Positions 1 through 5,429 of a DNA stretch of 6,644 bases are shown piece by piece. The first letter of the stretch is position 1. Every line of letters starts with the position of its first letter. The stretch spans positions 2,781-9,424 of the forward strand of contig DYRB01000031.1 of assembly GCA_020718945.1 (NCBI GenBank). Direction: 5' to 3'. This DNA comes from Lamprocystis purpurea. Lineage in GTDB: Bacteria; Pseudomonadota; Gammaproteobacteria; Chromatiales; Chromatiaceae. The notes beneath the pieces were generated by a model. It was not told where the DNA came from. It did not search any database and saw only the letters and a program-made list of their open reading frames with translations. The position numbers were made by a program, and so were the translations under genes.

Positions 1-2
1 CC

Positions 3-914
3 GGGGCCCTGCCCAGGGTGCGCCTGGCCGACCCGCCGGCCATGGGGACTGCCACCGCGGCCTTCGCCGCCCTGATCGCCGCCTTGTCCCTGGTCTGGTC
101 CTGGATCGACCTGGGCCAGGCCGGGACCAGTTCCGATACCGGCATGCCTTACGAACTGCTGTTCTGGGCCCCCGGCCATGTGCTCCAGTTCGTCTACACC
201 CAGATCATGCTCGTGGCCTGGATCTGGCTGGCCCGGGACCTGGGCCGCCCCCTGCCGGTGCCCCCGACCTGGCTGTCCGGGTTCCTGATCCTCGGCGTCC
301 TGCCCCTGCTGGCGGTGCCGGTCATCCAGGCCCTGTACGCACCGGCGAGCGGCGAGGCGCGCCTCGCCTTCACCCGGCTCATGCAGTTCGGCAACGGCCT
401 GGCGGCGGTCCCCCTCGGCCTGCTGCTGGTCGCCGCCCTGGTCCGCCGCCGCGACACCGCGCCAGACCCAGCCCTGCGCCCCCAGTCCCGGGCCCTGACC
501 GCATCGCTGGCCCTGTTTGGCGCCGGCGGCCTACTCGCGGTGGCCATCTCCGGGATCAACACCATAATCCCGGCCCACTACCACGGCTCCATCGTCGGCG
601 TCACCCTGGCCTTGATGGGGCTCACCTACCACCTGCTGCCGACCCTGGGACTGGCCCGCCCGAGGGGCTGGATGGCCAACTCACAGCCCTGGATCTACGC
701 CGTCGGGCAACTGCTCCACATCGGCGGGCTGGCGGCCTCCGGGGCCATGGGCATACAGCGCAAGACCGCCGGTGCCGCCCAGGGGCTCGACACCTGGCAG
801 GCCAAGGCGGCCATGGGGGTCATGGGCATCGGCGGCCTGCTGGCCATCATCGGCGGCATCCTGTTCGTCCTGGTGGTGATCCGCGCCTTCGCCAACCGCC
901 CCAAGGTTGCTTGA
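3..914 (+). CDS. Heme-copper oxidase subunit I-like membrane protein (COX1 superfamily), 5' partial
   Basis: The frame is open to the left window edge, so the gene probably starts outside. The GTG at 18 lies inside a continuous frame and is unlikely to be the real start. Counting from it, 298 residues are visible with about seven hydrophobic helices (roughly 44-72, 85-107, 122-143, 161-183, 188-209, 223-245, 265-289). These correspond to helices VI-XII of oxidase subunit I. LFWAPGHVLQF (His54) aligns with the helix VI LFWFFGHPEVY segment. AHYHG (His187, His189) aligns with the helix X AHFHY heme ligands. SGAMGIQRK aligns with the helix XI GLAGMPRR propionate-binding segment. The helix VII His-His pair is missing, and the Tyr four residues after the helix VI His is Phe. 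The protein may therefore bind heme but seems unable to form a normal CuB site. Its function is unknown; a role in oxidase assembly or as a heme-binding relative is inference from its position. It converges on ctaB with a 34-base gap. Confidence 0.8.
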   Translation, partial: GALPRVRLADPPAMGTATAAFAALIAALSLVWSWIDLGQAGTSSDTGMPYELLFWAPGHVLQFVYTQIMLVAWIWLARDLGRPLPVPPTWLSGFLILGVLPLLAVPVIQALYAPASGEARLAFTRLMQFGNGLAAVPLGLLLVAALVRRRDTAPDPALRPQSRALTASLALFGAGGLLAVAISGINTIIPAHYHGSIVGVTLALMGLTYHLLPTLGLARPRGWMANSQPWIYAVGQLLHIGGLAASGAMGIQRKTAGAAQGLDTWQAKAAMGVMGIGGLLAIIGGILFVLVVIRAFANRPKVA

Positions 915-919
915 ACCTA

Positions 920-935
920 GGACAAGCAGTTGTCC
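920..935. terminator. Short hairpin between convergent genes, possible weak terminator
   Basis: GGACAA and TTGTCC form a perfect 6-bp stem around a GCAG loop. It sits in the 34-base gap between the stops of the COX1-like gene (914) and ctaB (949). There is no T-tract on either strand, so a terminator role rests only on position. Confidence 0.25.
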
Positions 936-948
936 GCCCAGCCGCGGC

Positions 949-1857
949 CTACGCCAGCAACGGCATCAGGTAGTGATCCGCCAGCAGGAATCCGAACAGC
1001 CACATCAGGTACCTAATGGAATAGAGGAAGGTCGGCATGGCGTGCCGGTCTCCCTCGTCCAGCCACAGGCGCAGGGCAAAATAGACGAAGCGCAGCCCCA
1101 ACACCAGGGCACCGGCCAGGTAGATGGGACCCGCCATATGGCCCAGGAAGGGCAGCAGGGTCACCATCAGGAGCATGAGCGTATAGAGCAGGATCTGCTG
1201 CTTGGTGAACTCCACCCCGTGGGTCACCGGCAGCATGGGGATGCCTGCCCGGGCGTACTCGGCGCGGCGCTTGATGGCCAGGGCCCAGAAGTGGGGCGGG
1301 GTCCAGAGGAAGATGATCATGACCAGCAGCAGGCCGAACTGGCTCAGCTCGCCGGTGACTGCGGTCCAGCCGAGGAGCGGCGGGGCGGCCCCGGCGATGC
1401 CACCCCAGACGATGTTCTGGGGGGTGGCGCGCTTGAGATAGCTCGTATAGATGACCGCATAGCCGACGAAGGCGGCGAAGGTCAGGACAGCGGTGAGGAC
1501 ATTGACCAGGGTGGTCAGGATCAGCATGGACAGGGCGACCAGGCCCAGCGCAAAGGCCAGGGCGTGGGGTGCATCCAGATCGCCGCTGGGCAGCGGGCGG
1601 TTGCGGGTACGCTCCATGATGCCGTCGATCCGCTGATCGACCACATGGTTCAAGGCGGCCCCGGCGGCGGATGCCAGGCCGATGCCGACCAGGCCAAAGA
1701 CCAGGGGCTGCACCGGGACCATTCCGGGGGTGGAGAGGAGCATCCCCACCAATGCGGTGAACAGGATGAGCGCCACCACCTTGGGCTTGGTCAGGTCGTA
1801 GTAACGCCGCCAGGCCAGGTCCTGGGACTTGGCAAGGGAGATCTCACTTGTGGCCAT
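949..1857 (-). CDS. ctaB: Protoheme IX farnesyltransferase (heme o synthase)
   Basis: This integral membrane UbiA-family prenyltransferase transfers farnesyl from farnesyl diphosphate to heme b, giving heme o, the precursor of heme a for the oxidase encoded alongside. The 302-residue product has the expected length. It opens with the family segment YYDLTKPKVVAL (residues 19-30). The Mg-diphosphate motif is N70-x3-D74-x3-D78, followed by RTRNRPLPSG (83-92). Other family hallmarks are YTSYLKR (137-143), GGIAGAAPPLLGW (152-164), FLWTPPHFWALA (183-194) and GIPMLPV (205-211). About nine hydrophobic helices are visible. I chose the ATG at 1857 because AAAGG lies 8 bases upstream. An in-frame GTG at 1866 would add three residues but overlaps that ribosome site. 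The start lies inside the last codons of the SCO-like gene (14-base overlap), which implies translational coupling in one operon. Confidence 0.97.
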   Translation of the reverse strand: MATSEISLAKSQDLAWRRYYDLTKPKVVALILFTALVGMLLSTPGMVPVQPLVFGLVGIGLASAAGAALNHVVDQRIDGIMERTRNRPLPSGDLDAPHALAFALGLVALSMLILTTLVNVLTAVLTFAAFVGYAVIYTSYLKRATPQNIVWGGIAGAAPPLLGWTAVTGELSQFGLLLVMIIFLWTPPHFWALAIKRRAEYARAGIPMLPVTHGVEFTKQQILLYTLMLLMVTLLPFLGHMAGPIYLAGALVLGLRFVYFALRLWLDEGDRHAMPTFLYSIRYLMWLFGFLLADHYLMPLLA

Positions 1858-2500
1858 AGCCTGCACCTTTGATCCAGTTCTTGGACGCCTTGATCAGGCG
1901 CCCCAGGTCTTTGAGGGTATGTTTCGCCGGGGCGTCCGGGGCGTAACGCATCATCAGGTTGCCCAGGGGGTCGAGGATATAGAGCCGGCCCAGGGCCGCG
2001 TCCCCCTGGTCCAGCAGGCCGGGCAGCCGTCCGGCTCCATCGGTCAGCGCCACCCTCAGGCCGGGGTACTGCCCCGCCAGCTCGATACCCAGGGCCCCGG
2101 CCCCTGGGTCGGTGAGGATCAGCAGGCGCTCCGTACTCAGGCTGCCGTCGCCCAGGGCCAGACGGATCTGGCGCATGTCCCGCAGCCGCCCCCGGCAAGG
2201 GTCGTCGCAGTCCCCACCGGCCAGGTAGACCAGGGTCCACTTGCCCGCCAGGGCCTCCCGGTCCAGGGCGCTGCCCGCCGGGGTGGACAGGGCCAGGTCG
2301 GCGGGCAAGGGCACCACCGGGCTGATCAGTTCCCCCAGGTTGCTGCGCCCGCTGGGCAGGTATTGGGGGTTGAGGAACAGGAACCAGGCGGCCAGGCCCG
2401 GCGCGGCGAAGACCCCCAGCATGATCAGCAAGGGCCTCAGGCTCCGCTTGGCCCCGGCCACCTCGCCCGCCTTGGTCGCGGCCCCCTCCCCGGGGCTCAT
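1844..2500 (-). CDS. SCO1/SenC-like thioredoxin-fold membrane protein of the cox cluster
   Basis: The 218-residue product has a charged N-terminus, one membrane helix (about 22-44) and a periplasmic domain. WTLVYLAGGDCDDPC (88-102) resembles the first strand and redox or copper loop of SCO proteins, with a CxxxC at Cys98 and Cys102. It is followed by RDMRQIRLALG (107-117). LYILDPLGNLMMRY (173-186) and the tail KDLGRLIKASK (197-207) are typical of the uncharacterised protein found between SURF1 and the heme genes in many proteobacterial cox clusters. The distal His that SCO uses for copper is not evident near the LYILDPLG strand, so copper delivery is uncertain; thiol-disulfide reduction of the oxidase CuA site or a chaperone is equally possible. 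The ATG at 2500 forms a 4-base ATGA overlap with the SURF1 stop and has a G-rich stretch just upstream. A longer frame to 2626 exists but has no family resemblance. Confidence 0.85.
   Translation of the reverse strand: MSPGEGAATKAGEVAGAKRSLRPLLIMLGVFAAPGLAAWFLFLNPQYLPSGRSNLGELISPVVPLPADLALSTPAGSALDREALAGKWTLVYLAGGDCDDPCRGRLRDMRQIRLALGDGSLSTERLLILTDPGAGALGIELAGQYPGLRVALTDGAGRLPGLLDQGDAALGRLYILDPLGNLMMRYAPDAPAKHTLKDLGRLIKASKNWIKGAGYGHK
1866..1870 (-). promoter_or_regulatory. Ribosome binding site of ctaB
   Basis: On the minus strand, AAAGG is followed by 8 bases and then ATG (1857-1855). This favours the ATG over the in-frame GTG at 1866-1864. The site lies within the coding end of the upstream SCO-like gene. 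Confidence 0.6.
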
Positions 2501-3225
2501 GACCGCCCCCCAGGCCCGCGCCGCAAGCTCAGGCGTAACCAGATGAGCAGGGCGATGGCAGCGAAGGCGAACCACTGCACCGCATAGCCCAGGTGCATGC
2601 CCTCCTTGGGGAGTTCCCGCGGCCAACTGCGCGCAAAACCGTCCGGCTCGGCAGGGTCCATCAGTATCACCACCGGCTGGACCGGGTAGTCGACCCGGGT
2701 CCGGTACAGGTCCAGGGTCAGATAGGGCCAGCGCGCACCCCAGGCGGCCACATCTGCCGCCCCGGCCAGGGCAATGGCTGGCGGGGCCGGGAGGTAGGCA
2801 TCTCCCGTCACAGTACGGGCACCCTCCGGGACCGGGGCCGCGGTCGGCCGACCCTGGGCATCAGCCGGTATCCAACCGCGGTTGACCAGGACCCGCACAT
2901 CCCCGCCCGCTATGCGCAGGGGCGTGACGACCTGAAACCCGGTCTGGCCGGCATAACGACGGCCCTCGATCAGGACCTGCCCCTCGGCATCAAAGGTCCC
3001 GATGGCACTCAGGCGCCGGTACCGCAGGGGCTCCCCGGCCGCTTCCAAGGGACCCAGGACATGGGCGGGCAGGGATGAGGCGGCGACCAGCCCGGCCGCC
3101 TGGGCTCGCTTGGTCTCCGCTCGCTCCAATTGCCAGAACCCCAGGGCCAGGCACAGGACCGCCGCCGCGCCCAGGACCAGGGTCGGCAGCCAACGAGGCA
3201 CGAGGTCATAGCCGCCGACACGCAT
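2497..3225 (-). CDS. SURF1 family cytochrome oxidase assembly protein
   Basis: SURF1 is an inner-membrane assembly factor that supports heme insertion into subunit I. The 242-residue protein has the family's two-helix plan: a first helix (about 12-31) running into GFWQLERAETKR (29-40), a periplasmic domain with GFQVVTPL (96-103) and VLVNRGWIP (112-120), and a C-terminal helix beginning HLGYAVQWFAFA (211-222). Two starts are possible. The ATG at 3225 gives the usual short SURF1 N-terminus but has no close ribosome site. An in-frame ATG at 3279 has GAAAGG five bases upstream and would add 18 polar residues with no family resemblance. I prefer 3225 on homology, and the ribosome site at 3285-3290 keeps 3279 open. 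The stop overlaps the start of the SCO-like gene by 4 bases, so SURF1, the SCO-like gene and ctaB look like one transcription unit. Confidence 0.93.
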   Translation of the reverse strand: MRVGGYDLVPRWLPTLVLGAAAVLCLALGFWQLERAETKRAQAAGLVAASSLPAHVLGPLEAAGEPLRYRRLSAIGTFDAEGQVLIEGRRYAGQTGFQVVTPLRIAGGDVRVLVNRGWIPADAQGRPTAAPVPEGARTVTGDAYLPAPPAIALAGAADVAAWGARWPYLTLDLYRTRVDYPVQPVVILMDPAEPDGFARSWPRELPKEGMHLGYAVQWFAFAAIALLIWLRLSLRRGPGGRS

Positions 3226-3230
3226 AGGGG

Positions 3231-3239
3231 TGCTATAGT
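3231..3239 (+). promoter_or_regulatory. Extended -10 promoter element for the twin-transmembrane gene
   Basis: TGCTATAGT matches an extended -10 (TGn followed by TATAGT, five of six consensus positions). No good -35 is visible at 16-18 bases, as is common for extended -10 promoters. Transcription would start near 3246, about 67 bases before the ATG at 3313. Confidence 0.45.
3232..3237 (-). promoter_or_regulatory. Possible -10 element for SURF1 sharing the same CTATAG palindrome
   Basis: On the minus strand TATAGC lies six bases before the SURF1 ATG at 3225, with a weak -35 candidate ACGACA 18 bases upstream. If used, transcription would begin at or next to the start codon and make a leaderless message. 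This conflicts with the alternative SURF1 start at 3279. Confidence 0.3.
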
Positions 3240-3312
3240 CCTGCGAATGTTGCGCTGTCGTTACAAGGGCGGCCAACATGATCGCCTTTCACCAATCCAA
3301 TGGGGGTACACC

Positions 3313-3528
3313 ATGGAACTCATGTTCAAGATACCGGTACTGCTGGTGCTGGGATTCATCGTCTTTTCCCTGGGTCAGGGTATGTATTACCTGGCCAAGG
3401 ACGACGGGGACGAAGACAAGACCCGGGTGGTCCGGGCCCTGACCGTGCGCATCGTCCTGTCGCTTACCCTGTTCGGGCTCCTCATGCTGGGCCACCTGCT
3501 CGGCCTGATTCAGCCCCACAGCGTCTGA
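3313..3528 (+). CDS. Twin transmembrane protein (DUF2909 type)
   Basis: This 71-residue inner-membrane protein has two helices. The first (about 5-27) runs through FKIPVLLVLGFIVFSLGQG and is followed by an acidic loop, AKDDGDEDKTR. The second helix (about 42-65), TVRIVLSLTLFGLLML, ends in GLIQPHSV. Length, the SLGQGMYYL segment, the RALTVRI turn and the final PH fit the DUF2909 twin-transmembrane family that is commonly found next to coxC and SURF1. Its biochemical function is unknown to me. It is the only plus-strand gene inside the cox cluster, convergent with coxC (49-base gap) and divergent from SURF1. The ATG at 3313 has GGGGGT just upstream; ATG at 3322 is a weaker alternative. The extended -10 at 3231-3239 probably drives it. 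Confidence 0.9.
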   Translation: MELMFKIPVLLVLGFIVFSLGQGMYYLAKDDGDEDKTRVVRALTVRIVLSLTLFGLLMLGHLLGLIQPHSV

Positions 3529-3535
3529 GCCATTC

Positions 3536-3568
3536 TTGCCGGCCGGCCCGGGGTGGGCCGACCGGCAG
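3536..3568. terminator. GC-rich hairpin, likely bidirectional terminator
   Basis: TGCCGG-C-CGGCCC (3537-3549) pairs with GGGCCG-A-CCGGCA (3555-3567) around a GGGGT loop. This gives two 6-bp blocks separated by one C/A mismatch, plus an outer T-G wobble. It fills most of the 49-base gap between the convergent stops of the twin-transmembrane gene and coxC. Neither strand has a T-tract after the stem, so termination may be imperfect or Rho-assisted, or the stem may protect the 3' ends. Confidence 0.6.
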
Positions 3569-3577
3569 CGGTTCATG

Positions 3578-4453
3578 TCAGAGCCAATAGACGAAGATAA
3601 ACAGCCCCAGCCAGACCACGTCCACGAAGTGCCAGTACCAGGCCACCGCCTCGAAGGCGAAGTGGTTGTGCGGACTGAAGTGCCCCTTGATGGCCCGCAC
3701 CAGGATCACGCTGAGCATCACCGCCCCCATGGTGACATGGAAGCCGTGGAAGCCGGTGAGCATATAAAAGGTGGAACCATAGGCCCCGGAGCCCAGGGTC
3801 AGGTTCAGTTCATGGTAGGCGTGGTAATACTCGAAGGCCTGGAGGGCGACGAACAGAAAGCCCAGGATGATGGTCAGGGCCAGGCCACGCACCAGGGTGG
3901 TGTTGTTGTGCTCCTTCAGGCCCCAATGGGCCCAGGTCAGGGTGGCGCCCGAGGTCAGCAGGATCAGGGTATTGATGGCCGGGATACCCCAGGCCCCCAT
4001 GGGCTTGAACTCGCCGCCGAGTTGCTCGGGCCCGGCCGAGGGCCAGACCGCGTCGAATTGGCTCCACAGCAGGTTGTGGGTCTCGGCGAGATAGCCCCCA
4101 CCGCCCAGCCACAGCATGGCCACATTGCGGATGTACCAGAGGGCGCCGAAGAAGCTCAGAAAGAAGAAGACCTCCGAGGCGATGAACCAGAACATCCCCT
4201 GACGGAAGGAGCGGTCTACCTGGGCGTTGTAGCGGTCGGCCATGCTCTCGCGGATGACATCGCCGAACCAGCCATAGAACATGAAGGCGAGCAGCAGCAA
4301 GCCCGCAGTCAGCAGCCAGCCCCCGGCGCCTACCCCGTTGATAGTCAGGGCGGTGCCGCCCAGCATCATCAGGATCGCCAGCATGGCCGTCAGGGGCCAG
4401 GGGCTGGGCTCCGGGATGAAATAGTCTTTTTGCCCGTGTACTGAACCAGTCAT
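3578..4453 (-). CDS. coxC: Cytochrome c oxidase subunit III
   Basis: Subunit III (also called CtaE) is a seven-helix core subunit that packs on subunit I, binds lipid and stabilises proton uptake and catalytic lifetime. The 291-residue protein begins with the family-typical YFIPEPSPWPL (11-21). It carries the conserved membrane Glu in FIASEVFFFLSFF (Glu94), then FEYYHA (207-212), FYMLTGFHGFHV (229-240) and WYWHFVDVVWL (272-282) near the C-terminus. All are hallmark segments and nothing appears missing. The ATG at 4453 has GAGGA nine bases upstream. The gene follows ctaG after 46 bases in the same direction, so the two are probably co-transcribed, and a strong hairpin follows its stop. Confidence 0.97.
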   Translation of the reverse strand: MTGSVHGQKDYFIPEPSPWPLTAMLAILMMLGGTALTINGVGAGGWLLTAGLLLLAFMFYGWFGDVIRESMADRYNAQVDRSFRQGMFWFIASEVFFFLSFFGALWYIRNVAMLWLGGGGYLAETHNLLWSQFDAVWPSAGPEQLGGEFKPMGAWGIPAINTLILLTSGATLTWAHWGLKEHNNTTLVRGLALTIILGFLFVALQAFEYYHAYHELNLTLGSGAYGSTFYMLTGFHGFHVTMGAVMLSVILVRAIKGHFSPHNHFAFEAVAWYWHFVDVVWLGLFIFVYWL

Positions 4454-4499
4454 CCGAATATGTCCTCGTGTTCGTGTTGTCTTGGGGCGCGCCGGCCGA

Positions 4500-5069
4500 T
4501 CAGTTGGCCGCGGCTACGGCATCGGGCTTGGCGACCCGCATCACGCTATAGGAAAGGGTCAGGGAGTCCACATCCGCCGGCAGGTCTGGAGAGACCACGA
4601 AGCGCACCGGCATATCCTTGCGCTCCCCCGCGGCCAGGGTCTGCTGGGTAAAGCAAAAGCACTCGATCTTCGAGAAGAAGGCGCTGGCCTTCCAGGGGTT
4701 GATGCTGGGCAGGGCCTGGCCGGTGACCGCCTGGCCGGAGCGGTTCTCCGCCACAAAGTTCACCACCCGGGCCTCACCGACCCGCACCCGAACCTTCCCT
4801 TCCATGGGACCTAGGGTCCAGGGCAGGTCCGGGTGCACCGTGGTATCGAACTTGACCGTGACCCAACGCCCCTCCCCGTCCGTGCCGGCGCCGGCCTGGC
4901 CGTTGCCCAGGGCACCCATGCGCTCTACCGACTGCATGCCGGTGACCTCGCACAGGAGCCCATAGAGCGGGACCATGGCAAAGCCGAAGCCGAACATCCC
5001 CAGGGCCAGGGCCCCGAGCAGCCAGAGGGTGCGCCTCTGGCCCTGAGCGCGGCCGACGGGGTCGCTCAT
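4500..5069 (-). CDS. ctaG: Cytochrome c oxidase assembly protein CtaG (Cox11 family)
   Basis: CtaG is a membrane-anchored periplasmic copper chaperone that supplies copper to the CuB site of subunit I. The 189-residue product has an N-terminal helix (about 13-36), followed by the juxtamembrane signature VPLYGLLCEVTG (33-44), which contains the conserved Cys40. The beta-sandwich domain includes VTVKFDTTV (70-78) and NPWKASAFFSKIECFCF (124-140). Cys137 and Cys139 are the copper-binding CxC pair. VRFVVSPDLP (155-164) and LTLSYSVMRV (170-179) complete the fold. Length matches the family. The ATG at 5069 overlaps the stop of the small upstream gene by ATGA, and no strong ribosome site is visible, so initiation probably depends on coupling to that gene. 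CoxC follows 46 bases downstream. Confidence 0.96.
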   Translation of the reverse strand: MSDPVGRAQGQRRTLWLLGALALGMFGFGFAMVPLYGLLCEVTGMQSVERMGALGNGQAGAGTDGEGRWVTVKFDTTVHPDLPWTLGPMEGKVRVRVGEARVVNFVAENRSGQAVTGQALPSINPWKASAFFSKIECFCFTQQTLAAGERKDMPVRFVVSPDLPADVDSLTLSYSVMRVAKPDAVAAAN

Positions 5070-5212
5070 CTGGAGGTCGCCATGGCCAGGTTGAACAGCC
5101 CCTTCCAGAAGGGCACGGAACTCAGAAACATGAAGGCGGCGAAGCCGGCCAGGAGCCAGGCGGTGCGCAGGATCCGGCGCCTCTGGTCGGGGGAAATCTC
5201 GGTGGCAGTCAT
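5066..5212 (-). CDS. Small single-helix protein, likely cytochrome oxidase small assembly protein
   Basis: The minus-strand frame encodes 48 residues. A polar, Arg-rich N-terminus, MTATEISPDQRRRILR, is followed by one hydrophobic helix (about 17-31, AWLLAGFAAFMFLSS) and a short tail ending in MATSR. Its TGA overlaps the ctaG ATG by four bases (ATGA), which is good evidence that it is translated. Position between subunit I and ctaG, size, the RRR cluster and single helix match the small proteins annotated as cytochrome oxidase small assembly protein in other proteobacteria. This is a positional and compositional match rather than a strong motif. An in-frame ATG at 5242 would add ten residues but overlaps a possible -10 element and has AGG directly against the ATG. 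I prefer 5212, although its ribosome site (GAGA, about eight bases upstream) is weak. Confidence 0.75.
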   Translation of the reverse strand: MTATEISPDQRRRILRTAWLLAGFAAFMFLSSVPFWKGLFNLAMATSR

Positions 5213-5240
5213 GATGGGTCTCGGTAGAACTTGATCAGTC

Positions 5241-5267
5241 ATCCTAAGAAAAGCAGTTGAGCCGCAA
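5241..5267 (-). promoter_or_regulatory. Possible weak promoter for the small protein-ctaG-coxC block
   Basis: On the minus strand TTGCGG (5267-5262) and TAGGAT (5246-5241) are spaced by 15 bases, which is shorter than optimal. The -35 candidate lies inside the arm of the palindromic repeat. Transcription would begin about 20 bases before the ATG at 5212. The match is weak and read-through from ctaD may suffice. Confidence 0.22.
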
Positions 5268-5403
5268 ATGAACGCAAATGAACGCTAAAAGGCAAGGACT
5301 TAGCGTCGGTCTCCGGTTCACCCTGCGGGTGACCTGCGGACTCTGCTTCACTGACTGACCCATTTGCGTAAATTTGCGTAATTTGCGGCCAAATTGCTCT
5401 TTC
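5248..5403. repeat. Palindromic repeat element with about 38-base inverted arms, MITE-like
   Basis: The left arm (5248-5285) and the reverse complement of the right arm (5366-5403) align over about 39 columns with roughly 31 matches and two single-base gaps. The arms share GCCGCAAAT and ACGCAAAT blocks. Each arm is built from units of about 10 bases: GCAAATGAAC twice at 5264-5283, and TTTGCGTAAA-like units at 5363-5384. The core contains two further hairpins: ACGCTAA/TTAGCGT (5282-5288 with 5300-5306) and GGTTCACCC/GGGTGACC (5315-5323 with 5327-5334). The element has no gene and is more AT-rich than its surroundings. It fills most of the gap between ctaD and the small assembly gene. It resembles dispersed palindromic intergenic elements; mobility and copy number cannot be judged here. 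Confidence 0.75.
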
Positions 5404-5429
5404 ACCTGCGCCCCAGGGCGAAGCGACGA

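Noticed and set aside
907..1872. Long plus-strand open frame rich in Gln, Gly and His
   Set aside because: It is the exact antisense of ctaB, whose frame carries all family motifs. The composition is what GC-rich antisense of a membrane protein gives, and there is no recognisable domain.
1829..2587. Plus-strand open frame opposite the SCO-like gene
   Set aside because: It is antisense to a frame with a membrane helix, CxxxC and family tail, and its translation is repetitive Gly/Gln/Pro-rich sequence.
2501..2626. N-terminal extension of the SCO-like protein
   Set aside because: It overlaps the SURF1 C-terminus and resembles nothing. The ATG at 2500 has the typical ATGA overlap and leads directly to a short charged segment and membrane helix.
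3278..3400. ATG at 3278 on the plus strand preceded by AAGGGCGG
   Set aside because: It is out of frame with the twin-transmembrane protein, and its translation (Trp/Cys/Ser-rich) has no membrane or domain pattern.
3536..4444. Plus-strand open frame of about 300 codons opposite coxC
   Set aside because: It is a shadow of subunit III: low-complexity Gln/Gly/His/Pro composition, no ribosome site, and it begins inside the hairpin between the genes.
5408..5420. Possible terminator hairpin after ctaD (CGCC/GGCG)
   Set aside because: The stem is only four base pairs with no T-tract; the larger palindromic element next to it is the more credible structure.
5213..5429. CRISPR-like tandem units in the ctaD downstream gap
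   Set aside because: The repeat units are about 10 bases without spacers, and the two arms are inverted copies. This is a palindromic element rather than a CRISPR array.
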